Assembly: GCF_041261445.1 (NCBI RefSeq)
Contig: NZ_JBGCCU010000042.1
Location: 1 to 64,000 of the forward strand
DNA: 64,000 bases
DNA from: Catenulispora sp. EB89
GTDB lineage: Bacteria > Actinomycetota > Actinomycetes > Streptomycetales > Catenulisporaceae
Direction: 5' to 3'
The notes under the pieces were generated by a model, which saw nothing but the letters and a program-made list of their open reading frames with translations, ran no database searches and was not told where the DNA came from. Position 1 is the stretch's first letter; each line of letters opens with the position of its first letter. A program made the position numbers and the translations under genes. Shown here piece after piece: positions 47,603 to 55,664 of this stretch.

Positions 47603-48778
47603 ATGACCTCTTCCGCCTCGCGCCGCGCGCGACTCAGTGTCCTGGCTCTGACCGGTGTCGCGTCCGCCCTGGTCCCCGCGGTCTCGGCGCAGGCCGCGAC
47701 CTCGGGGGCGGCTGCCGCGCACACCTCCGTCGCGCACCTGGAGCTGTTCGCGAAGGCCCCGGCCGGCATGACCAACCCGGACGACATCACCCGCCTGGGC
47801 GACCTGGTCTTCGTCACGTACCAGAACGACGCCGGCCCGACCGGCGACCCGGCCGGCAGCAAGAGCGACGTCGTCGCCTTCGACCTGCGCACCGGCTGCG
47901 TCGAGGGGCACTGGACGATCGCCGGGCGCGTCGACGGCCTCACCGGCGACCCGCGGCACCACCGCGTGATCGCCACCGTGAACGAGGACCTGAACTCCAC
48001 GCTCTACACGATCACCCCCGGCGAGGGCACCGGCGGCCTCAAGCACTACACCTACTTCCCGAACCCGGCGCAGACCGGCTCGGACGGCGCCAACGGCGGC
48101 ACGGACTCGGTCGCGATCGGCCGCGACGGCACCATCTACGTCGCGCACTCCAACCCCGACGTCTCGCTGCCCGCCCCGAACAACGCCCCGGCGGTCTACA
48201 CGATCAAGCTGACCGGCACCACGGCCGCCCTGACCCCGCTGTTCGGCGTGAACGACAAGGCCACCGTGGTCAACCCGGCCCCCGGCGCCCCGAAGACCGT
48301 GTCGATGGGCCTGACCGACCCGGACTCCAACAAGTGGGTCCCCGGCCCCGACGGCGGCACCCTGATCCAGGACTCGCAGGCCGACAGCAAGCTGATCTTC
48401 GCCACCGACCTGGACGCCAAGCACCCGGCGCTGCACGAACTGGACCTCACGAACGCCACCGGCCCGACCTCGGTGACCCCGCAGCTGGACGACGTCACCC
48501 CGACCGGCGGCGAGGGCCGGCTGTTCATCGTCGACCAGAAGAGCGGCAGCATCTACACCCTGGACACCGACGGCTACGCCCGCGGCGAACTGTTCGCGGC
48601 ACAGCCCGCCCCCGGCTCCGGCGACCTGGCGAACACCCCCGGCCTGAAGCTGATCAACGAGAAGACCGGCGTCGCGACCGCGGTGGCGACGGACGTGAAG
48701 CTGCAAAGCCCCAAGGGCCTGCTGTTCGTCCAGGGACACGAGGGCCGGCACTGGGACGGACACGGCGACGCACAGTAG
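47603..48778 (+). CDS. Secreted beta-propeller-like protein
   Basis: A 391-residue exported protein. The signal peptide MTSSASRRARLSVLALTGVA continues to an AQAA cleavage region near residue 32. The mature protein consists of repeating strand-turn units of a propeller (DLVFVTYQNDA, GSKSDVVAFDLRTG, GTIYVAHSNPDV, GRLFIVDQKSGSIYTLD). No catalytic motif recognised. Likely cell-surface or extracellular. GGGAG about 9 nt upstream supports ATG 47603; an in-frame extension to 47504 would bury the signal peptide. Confidence 0.75.
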   Translation: MTSSASRRARLSVLALTGVASALVPAVSAQAATSGAAAAHTSVAHLELFAKAPAGMTNPDDITRLGDLVFVTYQNDAGPTGDPAGSKSDVVAFDLRTGCVEGHWTIAGRVDGLTGDPRHHRVIATVNEDLNSTLYTITPGEGTGGLKHYTYFPNPAQTGSDGANGGTDSVAIGRDGTIYVAHSNPDVSLPAPNNAPAVYTIKLTGTTAALTPLFGVNDKATVVNPAPGAPKTVSMGLTDPDSNKWVPGPDGGTLIQDSQADSKLIFATDLDAKHPALHELDLTNATGPTSVTPQLDDVTPTGGEGRLFIVDQKSGSIYTLDTDGYARGELFAAQPAPGSGDLANTPGLKLINEKTGVATAVATDVKLQSPKGLLFVQGHEGRHWDGHGDAQ

Positions 48779-48784
48779 CCGAAG

Positions 48785-49018
48785 TCACTCCCCACGACGG
48801 CGCCACAGCAGGTACCGCACCGCGTCATAGACGAGGAACGCGGCGCTGAACCACGCGACCGACAACGCACCGGCCACCAGCAGTGGCCGGTGCTGCTTTT
48901 GCAGCGCGTCCAGCGCTGCTCCGGCCGCACCCCAGAAGGCGATCCAGACCACGCCGTAGCCCAGGAAGCGGGGCATCGGCCGGTCCCACAGCCAGCCTCG
49001 TGGTTTGAAGGGTTCCAC
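48785..49018 (-). CDS. Small two-helix membrane protein
   Basis: A 77-residue protein from GTG 49018: a charged N-terminus (MEPFKPRGWLWDRP), two predicted TM helices (about 18-37 and 46-66) and a basic C-terminus (RYLLWRRRGE). Unknown function, probably in the cytoplasmic membrane. Convergent with the secreted propeller gene (6 bp apart). No clear ribosome-binding site. Confidence 0.65.
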   Translation of the reverse strand: MEPFKPRGWLWDRPMPRFLGYGVVWIAFWGAAGAALDALQKQHRPLLVAGALSVAWFSAAFLVYDAVRYLLWRRRGE

Positions 49019-49093
49019 GAGGTCAGCATCCTGAGAAGCGCGGTGGGAGTCAATGGCGCGCGAGGGGCTGGATGTGTGGGTGCTGGTGGTTGT

Positions 49094-49135
49094 GGCGATG
49101 GCGATGGCGATGGCGATGGCGATGGCGATGGCGAT
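49094..49135. repeat. (GGCGAT)7 hexanucleotide repeat in spacer
   Basis: Seven perfect GGCGAT units lie in the 330-bp spacer 49019-49348 between two minus-strand genes. A 60-codon ORF across it (Met-Ala repeats) is judged spurious. The rest of the spacer has only GTGGTNGTG-like low-complexity sequence and an AT-rich patch (about 49240-49258). Confidence 0.9.
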
Positions 49136-49348
49136 GGTGGCGGTAGTCGTGGCGTTGGTCGTGTCGGTGGTGTGTCGACGTTGCGTGCTATGTGCCGGCG
49201 GTTGTGTCGGTGGCGCGTGCTATATCTGCGTATAAGGGGCGATAATTCCCTAACAAAATGCCGCCATGCCCGCCCCGCGCGCCAGGTCACGCCAGCGGCC
49301 CAAAGCCGCAGACCAGCCGCACCCGTGCAGCGCACCGAGCCCCGGCGC

Positions 49349-51007
49349 CTACTCGGCCACCAACCAAACCGCCGCATCCACCGGCAGCATCGCCCCCGCC
49401 ACCGGCTCCGAAGCGATCAGCACCCGATACCCCGCCGGCAGCTCCACCGCCGCCTTCGACAGGTTCGCGTAACACACCACCTCCCCGCGCCGGAACGCGA
49501 GCACGCCCTCCGCCGCCTCCGGCAGCCACTCCAACGCCGCGCCGTCCCCGAGGCCGCGCCCCAGCCACTCGCGGCGGATCCGTAGCAGCGCGCGGTAGTG
49601 CGACAGCATCGAGGCAGCGTCCTGCTCCTCCGCCGCCGCCGTGCGTTCCTTCCACTCCGCCGGCTGCGGCAGCCACGGCGCAGCCGCCGCGCCCTCCGGC
49701 GAGAAGCCGAACGGCGGCGCGTCGCCCGACCAGGGCAGCGGCACGCGGCAGCCGTCCCGCACCGGGCCGTCGTGGTCCTTGTACCGGCGGTTCGGGTCCT
49801 GCCAGACCGCTGGCGGCAGGTCCTCCACCTCCGGCAGCCCCAGCTCCTCGCCCTGGTACACGTACGTCCCGCCGGGCAGCGCGTTGATCAGCTGCACCGC
49901 CGCCCGCGCGCGCCGCTCGCCCAGCGCGTGGTCCACCGGCGTTCCGTACAGTCGACGGGCGTCGGCTAGCGACGTCTGCGCGCGGCCGTAGCGCGTGGCG
50001 TGCCGGATCACGTCGTGGTTCGACAGCACCCACGTCGGCGGTGCGCCGACGGCCGCCAGCACGCCGAGCGTCGCGTCGATCTCCGTCCGCAGCGCCTCGG
50101 CGTCCCAGGGGCAGCTCAGCAGGCCGAAGTTGAAAGCTGTGTGCAGCCGCGTCGGCGTCAGGTACCGCGCCACCCGCGAGGCGTCCGCGACCCACGCCTC
50201 GGCCACGAACACCCGCTCGCCCTTGTACGAGTCCGCGACCCGCCGCCAGTCCTCGTAGATCGCCAGCGTCTCGTCGCGGTCGAAGTACGGGTGGTCCTCC
50301 GTCGCGGCGTCGAGCATCCCGCCGGCCTCGCGCGAGGCCAGGTCTGGGAACGCAGGGTCCTTCGTCAGTCCGTGCGCCACGTCGATCCGGAACCCGTCCA
50401 CCCCCAGGTCCAGCCAGAACCGCAGGATGTCCTCGAACTCCCGTCGCACCTGCGGATTCGTCCAGTTCAGGTCCGGCTGCTCCGGCGCGAACAGGTGCAG
50501 GTACCAGTCCCCGGGCTTCCCGTCGGCATCCACGGTCCGGGTCCAGGCCGGGCCGCCGAAGATCGACGGCCAGTCCGTCGGCGGCTCCGAGCCGTCCGCG
50601 CCGCGCCCCGGCCGGAAGTGGTACCGGGCCCGGGCCTCGGAACCCGGCGCCGAGGCCAGCGCCTCCTGGAACCACGCGTGCCGATCCGAGGTGTGGTTCG
50701 GCACGATGTCCAGGATCAGCCGCAGCCCGTGTTCATGCGCCTCGTTAATCAGCGCCTTGGCATCGTCCAGGTCGCCGAACAGCGGATCCAGCCGCCGGTA
50801 GTCGCTCACGTCGTACCCGGCGTCCACCTGCGGCGAGGCGTACCAGGGGTTCAGCCACAACGCGTCCACCCCGAGCGCCGCCAGGTACGGCAGCCGCGAG
50901 CGCAGTCCCGCGACGTCGCCGACGCCGTCGCCGTTCCCGTCGGCGAAGCTGCGTATGTAGACCTGGTAGATGACGGCGTCACGCCACCAACTGCTCATCC
51001 TGCTCAT
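49349..51007 (-). CDS. GH13 alpha-glucosidase (oligo-1,6-/maltose-hydrolysing type)
   Basis: A 552-residue cytoplasmic GH13 enzyme releasing glucose from short alpha-glucans. The four regions are visible: DIVPNHTSD (I), GFRIDVAHGL with the nucleophile Asp (II), VFVAEAWVAD with the acid/base Glu (III) and WVLSNHDVIRHATRYG (IV). The N-terminus WWRDAVIYQVYIRSFADGNG is typical of alpha-glucosidases. ATG 51007 is preferred because GGAG lies 8 nt upstream; ATG 50998 is an alternative. It lies 34 bp after the other GH13 gene and forms an operon with it. Confidence 0.9.
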   Translation of the reverse strand: MSRMSSWWRDAVIYQVYIRSFADGNGDGVGDVAGLRSRLPYLAALGVDALWLNPWYASPQVDAGYDVSDYRRLDPLFGDLDDAKALINEAHEHGLRLILDIVPNHTSDRHAWFQEALASAPGSEARARYHFRPGRGADGSEPPTDWPSIFGGPAWTRTVDADGKPGDWYLHLFAPEQPDLNWTNPQVRREFEDILRFWLDLGVDGFRIDVAHGLTKDPAFPDLASREAGGMLDAATEDHPYFDRDETLAIYEDWRRVADSYKGERVFVAEAWVADASRVARYLTPTRLHTAFNFGLLSCPWDAEALRTEIDATLGVLAAVGAPPTWVLSNHDVIRHATRYGRAQTSLADARRLYGTPVDHALGERRARAAVQLINALPGGTYVYQGEELGLPEVEDLPPAVWQDPNRRYKDHDGPVRDGCRVPLPWSGDAPPFGFSPEGAAAAPWLPQPAEWKERTAAAEEQDAASMLSHYRALLRIRREWLGRGLGDGAALEWLPEAAEGVLAFRRGEVVCYANLSKAAVELPAGYRVLIASEPVAGAMLPVDAAVWLVAE

Positions 51008-51041
51008 CGATTTCACTCCGAGGCTCGAAACGGGAGAAGGC

Positions 51042-52844
51042 TCAGGCACTCTCGACACACCAGACATGGAACGCCGGTCCGTCGGACGGCAGCTGAACGC
51101 CGGGGCTCAGATCGGGTCCGCCGAGCAGATGCCCGGCGGCGAACGGGGCGGTCAGGGGCGGGTGCGCCGCCCGGCTGACCTGGACCACCAGCCTCTCCCC
51201 GGGCAGCGCCCGTTCGAACAACACGACGTCGTCCGCGGTGTGCAGCCACCGCAGCCCGCCGGAGCGCAGGGCCGGATGCGAACGCCGCAGCGCGATCAGC
51301 GAGCGGTACATCTCATACGTACCCTGATCCCACGTGCTCTCATCCCACGGGAAAGCCCGCCGTCCGTCCTCGTTGTGCAGGGCCCCGTGCACCCCGACCT
51401 CGTCCCCGGCGAACACCATCGGCAGCCCCGGCAGCGTCATCAGCAGCGCCACCCCCAGCGCCTGCCGCCCCGCGCCGCCGACCAGCGACCGGAACCGCGG
51501 CATGTCGTGCGAGTCCAGCAGCGTCATGTTGTGCGTGACGGCGCGCCACGGGATCAGCGCCGCGAACTCCCGCATCACCGCGGCCATCGCGCCGCCGCCG
51601 AGAGCCGGCGGCCGGCCCGGCACGCCCCACAGCTCCGGCGTGTCGGCGGCGCCCAGCCAGCCCAGCACCGGCCGCGTGAACCCGGCGTACGCCATCGTCC
51701 CGTGCCAGCCGTCGCCGCGCAGCGTCGCCGAGGCGTCGAACTGGTGCTCAGCCAGGACAAGGGAATCCGGCGCCGTCTTGAGCAACGTCTCACGCACCGA
51801 CCGCGCCATCCGCGCGTTGAGATCGATCGCCCCGTACCGCCCCGCCGACTGCGCCACGTCCACGCGCCAGCCGTCCAGCCCGAACTCCGCCGGATACCGC
51901 GCGATCACCGAATCCGGGCCCTCATACAGCCGCCGCCGCAGCTCCTCGGACCGGTGGTCGAGCTTGGGCAGCGACGGCACACCGAAGAACGACGCGTACT
52001 GACGGCGGTCCGCGCCGAAGTAGTAGAACCCCGCCTCGGCGCTGGAGGGATCGGCCTGCGCGCGCCGGAACCAGGGATGCTGATCGCCGGTGTGGTTCAG
52101 CGTGATGTCGCCGATGACCCGGATCCCGCGCAGATGCGCCTGCGCGGTCAACTCCTTGAGCGCTTCATCCCCGCCGAGCAGCGGATCGACGACGTCGAAC
52201 GACGAGGCGTCGTACCGGTGGTTGGACCGCGCGGGGAAGAACGGCGTCAGATACACCGCGTCGATCCCGAGTCCGCGCAGGTAGTCGAGCTTTTCCGCGA
52301 CGCCCCACAACGTCCCGCCGTAGACCTGCTTGGTCCCGGCTGGAGTGCCGTACGCGACCGGATCGTCCCATGCGGCCGGAACGGCCCAATCCGGCAGCTC
52401 CCCGACCGGATGCGCCGCCGACCGCGCGAACCGGTCGGGGAAGATCTCGTACACCACCGCGCCCTCGGCCCAGGTCGGTGGCGGATCGTAGGTCGGGAGC
52501 CGGAAATCCGCGCTGTCGGTGACGTCGACCGTGCTGAGCCCGAGTCCGTTGAGCCAGGTCCTCCGCCCCGGCGTCTCCAGCAGGAAGCGATATCCGAGCT
52601 CCGCGTTGACGACCGGCACGCTCGCACGCCACCAGACCTCCTCGCCCTCTTCCCGATCCACCTGTGCCTCGACGTAGGCCGGTTCGCCGTCTGGTGTGGA
52701 CCGCACGTGTACCCGCTTCGCCGCCAGCGCCTTGGAGGTGCGGACGAACACATCCGCTTTGTCTCCGACGCGGGGCGCGGGATCGCCGACGTACAAAGGC
52801 GATCCGTCGTGGTGGGCTGAGGGACCGAGAACAGGGGGATTCAC
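51042..52844 (-). CDS. GH13 maltodextrin glucosidase/neopullulanase-like
   Basis: A 600-residue cytoplasmic GH13 protein. An N-terminal beta domain (CBM34-like, about 15-120) is followed by the catalytic barrel. The regions are ITLNHTGD (I), GWRVDVAQSAG (II, nucleophile Asp), LVLAEHQFD (III, Glu) and LLDSHDMPRF (IV, Ser-His-Asp where most have Asn-His-Asp). Resembles MalZ/cyclomaltodextrinase enzymes acting on maltodextrins. The start is GTG 52844: TAGCGT lies 7 nt upstream, and a TTG at 52862 overlaps that hexamer. First gene of the minus-strand operon, divergent from LacI. Confidence 0.88.
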   Translation of the reverse strand: MNPPVLGPSAHHDGSPLYVGDPAPRVGDKADVFVRTSKALAAKRVHVRSTPDGEPAYVEAQVDREEGEEVWWRASVPVVNAELGYRFLLETPGRRTWLNGLGLSTVDVTDSADFRLPTYDPPPTWAEGAVVYEIFPDRFARSAAHPVGELPDWAVPAAWDDPVAYGTPAGTKQVYGGTLWGVAEKLDYLRGLGIDAVYLTPFFPARSNHRYDASSFDVVDPLLGGDEALKELTAQAHLRGIRVIGDITLNHTGDQHPWFRRAQADPSSAEAGFYYFGADRRQYASFFGVPSLPKLDHRSEELRRRLYEGPDSVIARYPAEFGLDGWRVDVAQSAGRYGAIDLNARMARSVRETLLKTAPDSLVLAEHQFDASATLRGDGWHGTMAYAGFTRPVLGWLGAADTPELWGVPGRPPALGGGAMAAVMREFAALIPWRAVTHNMTLLDSHDMPRFRSLVGGAGRQALGVALLMTLPGLPMVFAGDEVGVHGALHNEDGRRAFPWDESTWDQGTYEMYRSLIALRRSHPALRSGGLRWLHTADDVVLFERALPGERLVVQVSRAAHPPLTAPFAAGHLLGGPDLSPGVQLPSDGPAFHVWCVESA

Positions 52845-52851
52845 GAGCCAG

Positions 52852-52857
52852 ACGCTA
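52852..52857 (-). promoter_or_regulatory. -10 hexamer of GH13 operon
   Basis: TAGCGT on the minus strand ends 7 nt before GTG 52844 and fixes the start of the GH13 gene. Confidence 0.5.
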
Positions 52858-52943
52858 GGCAAACGAGTCGTGATCCGTAAGGGGTTGCCGATGTTTGCCG
52901 CAGTGTTTCACTCTTTTGCTTCCATGTTTCGCAACGCAACACC

Positions 52944-52949
52944 TATAGT
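52944..52949 (+). promoter_or_regulatory. -10 hexamer, leaderless LacI mRNA
   Basis: TATAGT, close to consensus, ends 7 nt before ATG 52957. Upstream TTTCGCAACGCAAC could be a LacI-family half-operator region. Confidence 0.6.
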
Positions 52950-52956
52950 GCGGCGC

Positions 52957-53973
52957 ATGTCTTCTCGACTCGACGACATAGCCCGGCAGGCCGGCGTCAG
53001 CAAGGCCACGGTCTCCCGCGTCCTCAACGAACGCCCCGGCGTCAGCCCGCAGTTGCGCAAGGCGGTGCTGACCGCGCTGGACGTGCTCGGCTATGAGCGC
53101 CCCTCCCGCCTGCGGCCCCGCAGCGCCGGCCTGGTCGGCCTGCTGCTGCCGGAGCTGGAGAGCCCGATCTATCCGCTGTGCGCGCAGGTCATCGAGACCA
53201 ACCTGTCGCGCCAGGGCTTCACGCCGGTGCTGTGTTCCCAGACGCCGGAGGGCGCGGGGGAGGACGAGTACGTCGGCATGCTGCTGGACCGCGGCGTCTC
53301 CGGCGTCATCTTCGTCTCCGGCATGCACGCCGACACCGGCCAGGACCACTCCCGCTACCGGGACCTGGTGGCGCAGCGGCTGCCGCTGGTGTTCGTCAAC
53401 GGCTTCATCCCGAACCTGGAGGCGCCGTTCATCTCCTGCGACGACCGCGCCGCCGGGGAGCTGGCCGTGGCGCACCTGGCCGAGCTCGGGCACCGCCGGA
53501 TCGGGCTGCTGCTGTCCTCCGACCGGCACGTCCCGGCCCGCCGGCAGCTGGCCGGCTACCGCACCGCGATGGAGACCGCCTTCGGCGCCGGCGGCTACGA
53601 CCCGGACCTGGTCGACATCTCCTTCCCCGGGGTCGAGGGCGGCTACGCGGGGGCTTCCAGGCTGTTGCAGCGCACCGTCACGGCCATCGTCTGCGGCTCG
53701 GACATGATGGCGCTCGGTGCGATCCGGGCCCTGAAGCAACACCACAAGCGGGTCCCCGAGGACGTTTCCGTGATCGGTTACGACGATTCGATCCTCATGG
53801 GCTACACCGACCCGCCGCTGACCACGGTGCGCCAGCCGGTGCTCTCCATGGGCGTCGCCGCAGCCCGGACGCTGATCGACCAGATCCGCGGGGTGACCAT
53901 CCGCAAGACCGAGTCGCTGTTCTTCCCCGAGTTGGTCGTACGGGCCTCCACGGGCCCGCTTGCAGAAACGTAG
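52957..53973 (+). CDS. LacI family regulator of maltodextrin genes
   Basis: A 338-residue LacI/GalR repressor. The N-terminal HTH with hinge helix reads RLDDIARQAGVSKATVSRVL, VSPQLRKAVLTALDVLGYER and RPRSAGLVGLLLPEL, followed by the sugar-binding core (about 62-330). It sits between the divergent GH13 operon and the malEFG-amylase operon, so it is the likely control switch for both, probably relieved by a maltodextrin. Paralogue type: MalR of Streptomyces (inference). A leaderless ATG is supported by TATAGT. Confidence 0.92.
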   Translation: MSSRLDDIARQAGVSKATVSRVLNERPGVSPQLRKAVLTALDVLGYERPSRLRPRSAGLVGLLLPELESPIYPLCAQVIETNLSRQGFTPVLCSQTPEGAGEDEYVGMLLDRGVSGVIFVSGMHADTGQDHSRYRDLVAQRLPLVFVNGFIPNLEAPFISCDDRAAGELAVAHLAELGHRRIGLLLSSDRHVPARRQLAGYRTAMETAFGAGGYDPDLVDISFPGVEGGYAGASRLLQRTVTAIVCGSDMMALGAIRALKQHHKRVPEDVSVIGYDDSILMGYTDPPLTTVRQPVLSMGVAAARTLIDQIRGVTIRKTESLFFPELVVRASTGPLAET

Positions 53974-53989
53974 AAACACAGGTGCACGT

Positions 53990-54019
53990 AGCTGCAACAG
54001 CGACGCAAGAAGCTGCAAC
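53990..54019 (+). promoter_or_regulatory. Candidate LacI/MalR operators upstream of malE
   Basis: AGCTGCAAC occurs at 53990-53998 and 54011-54019, 21 bp apart, two helical turns. TTGCAG at 53960 forms an inverted partner of CTGCAA. They lie directly upstream of the malE promoter, so repression by the adjacent LacI protein is likely. Confidence 0.5.
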
Positions 54020-54022
54020 GGA

Positions 54023-54050
54023 TTGTCTGGCGCGAGTTTCCGGTTAGGGT
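54023..54050 (+). promoter_or_regulatory. malE promoter
   Basis: -35 TTGTCT (54023-54028) and -10 TAGGGT (54045-54050) with 16-bp spacing. The start would be about 54057, giving a ~118-nt leader. The operator-like repeats end 3 bp upstream. Confidence 0.5.
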
Positions 54051-54174
54051 CTGCCGTGTTAACAGCGAGTCACAGCCGGACCCCACCGCCGTCAATGCTC
54101 TGACCTGTGGCGCGGAGGTCGGGCGCGGGTACCTTCCCTTCCTTCCCTTCCCTCAACAACTGACCAAAGGGGTC

Positions 54175-55533
54175 ATGGTGAGATACCGTCCCTCCTTGAC
54201 GACCGCGGCTGTCGCGGTCGTAGCGGCAGCTCTTTCCCTGACCGGCTGCTCCAGCTCGTCCTCGAAGCCGGCCGCCGCGGGCTCGTCGTCCTCGACGGGC
54301 TCGGCCTCCTCGCCGTCCGCGACGAGTTCCAGTTCCTCCGTCGCGTCGGCGCCCTCGTCCTCCTCCAGCGCCCCGCCGGTCCGCGACCCCAACACGGACC
54401 TGGTGATCTGGACCGACGCGCAGCGGGCCCCGGTGCTCCAGCAGTTCGCGCAGAGCTTCGCCAGCGCCAACGGCATCTCGGTGAGCGTCCAGCCGGTCGC
54501 CACCGACCTGCAGTCGGCGTACGTCACCGCGACCGCCGCGGGTAAGGGCCCGGACATCGTGGTCGGCGCCACCGACTGGATCGGCAACCTGGTGCAGAAC
54601 GGCGCCATCTCGCCGCTGCCGCTGGCCGCGTCGCAGAAGAGCGCCTTCGAGACCACCGCGCTGAACGCCGTCACCTACAACGGCCAGGTCTACGGCGTCC
54701 CCTATGCCACCGAGAACCTCGCGCTGATCACCAACACCGGCGAGGCCGCCGCCAACCCGGCGACCTTCGAGGCGATGGTGGCCAACGGCCAGGCCGCGGT
54801 GAAGGCGGGCAAGGCCTCCGAGGCGCTGGCGATGCAGATCGGCCAGCAGGGCGACCCGTACACGGCGCAGCCGCTGCTGGGTTCGGCCGGCGGTTTCATC
54901 TTCGGCACCAAGGCCGACGGCAGCTACGACCCCGCGCAGGTCGGTGTCGACAACGCCGGCTCCAAGGCGTTCGCAGCGCGGCTGGCCAAGTACGGCGAGA
55001 AGGGCCAGAACGTCTTCAAGCGCTCCATCGACGCGAACAACGCGGTGTCGCTGTTCACCTCCGGCAAGACCCCGTACCTGATCTCCGGTCCGTGGGCGCT
55101 GGAGCAGGTCCGCAAGGCCGGCCTGAAGTACGCGATCAGCCCGGTCCCCGGCTTCGCCGGCATGGGCCCGTCGGCCCCGTTCGTCGGCGTGCAGGCCTTC
55201 TACGTCTCGGCCAAGGCCAAGAACACGGCCCTGGCGCAGGAGTTCACGCTGAACTACCTGACGAAGAAGGACGTCGAGGAGGCGCTGTACAAGGTCGACC
55301 CGCGCGCGCCGGCCCTGACCGAGGCGTACGACGACGTGTCCAAGACCGATCCGGACATCGCCGCCTTCCAGGCCGCGGCCGCGCACGGCGTCGTCCTCCC
55401 GCAGATCCCGGCGATGTCCGCGGTGTGGGGCCCGCTCGGCATCGCCGAAGCGGCGATCGTCGGCGGCGCCGACCCGAACACGGCGATGACGAACGCGGCC
55501 ACGCAGATCAAGGCCGCGATCGCCAAGGGCTGA
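54175..55533 (+). CDS. malE: Maltodextrin-binding lipoprotein of ABC importer
   Basis: A 452-residue solute-binding lipoprotein. The signal peptide ends in the lipobox LSLTGCSS (Cys about 25), and a long Ser/Ala/Pro linker covers about 26-67. The SBP_1 fold starts at DLVIWTDAQRAPVLQQFAQS and contains GKGPDIVVGATDWIGNLVQ, YGVPYATENLALITN and ISGPWALEQVRKAG. It captures maltodextrins outside the membrane for the two permeases downstream. AAAGGGG about 5 nt upstream supports ATG 54175. No ATPase gene is in the operon, so a shared MsiK-type ATPase elsewhere is expected. Confidence 0.9.
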   Translation: MVRYRPSLTTAAVAVVAAALSLTGCSSSSSKPAAAGSSSSTGSASSPSATSSSSSVASAPSSSSSAPPVRDPNTDLVIWTDAQRAPVLQQFAQSFASANGISVSVQPVATDLQSAYVTATAAGKGPDIVVGATDWIGNLVQNGAISPLPLAASQKSAFETTALNAVTYNGQVYGVPYATENLALITNTGEAAANPATFEAMVANGQAAVKAGKASEALAMQIGQQGDPYTAQPLLGSAGGFIFGTKADGSYDPAQVGVDNAGSKAFAARLAKYGEKGQNVFKRSIDANNAVSLFTSGKTPYLISGPWALEQVRKAGLKYAISPVPGFAGMGPSAPFVGVQAFYVSAKAKNTALAQEFTLNYLTKKDVEEALYKVDPRAPALTEAYDDVSKTDPDIAAFQAAAAHGVVLPQIPAMSAVWGPLGIAEAAIVGGADPNTAMTNAATQIKAAIAKG

Positions 55534-55588
55534 CCGGGCCCGTACCTTCTCGTCCTCCTCCGGATCAGTCCTTCCACCCCCCCCGAAC

Positions 55589-55641
55589 CTCCGCACGATG
55601 CGGCGTCCCGATTTGCCCCCGGGCCGTCGCACCGTGCGGAG
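55589..55641 (+). other. Stem-loop in malE-malF spacer
   Basis: CTCCGCACG (55589-55597) is the exact inverse complement of CGTGCGGAG (55633-55641), enclosing 35 nt. A structure here could protect the malE mRNA 3' end and lower malF expression, as in other importer operons. Confidence 0.45.
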
Positions 55642-55664
55642 CCGAGAGAAAGCAAGGAGCGGCC

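Noticed and set aside
49053-49235. 60-codon ORF with Met-Ala repeats
   Set aside because: Produced by the (GGCGAT)7 repeat; no ribosome-binding site and no protein-like sequence outside the repeat.
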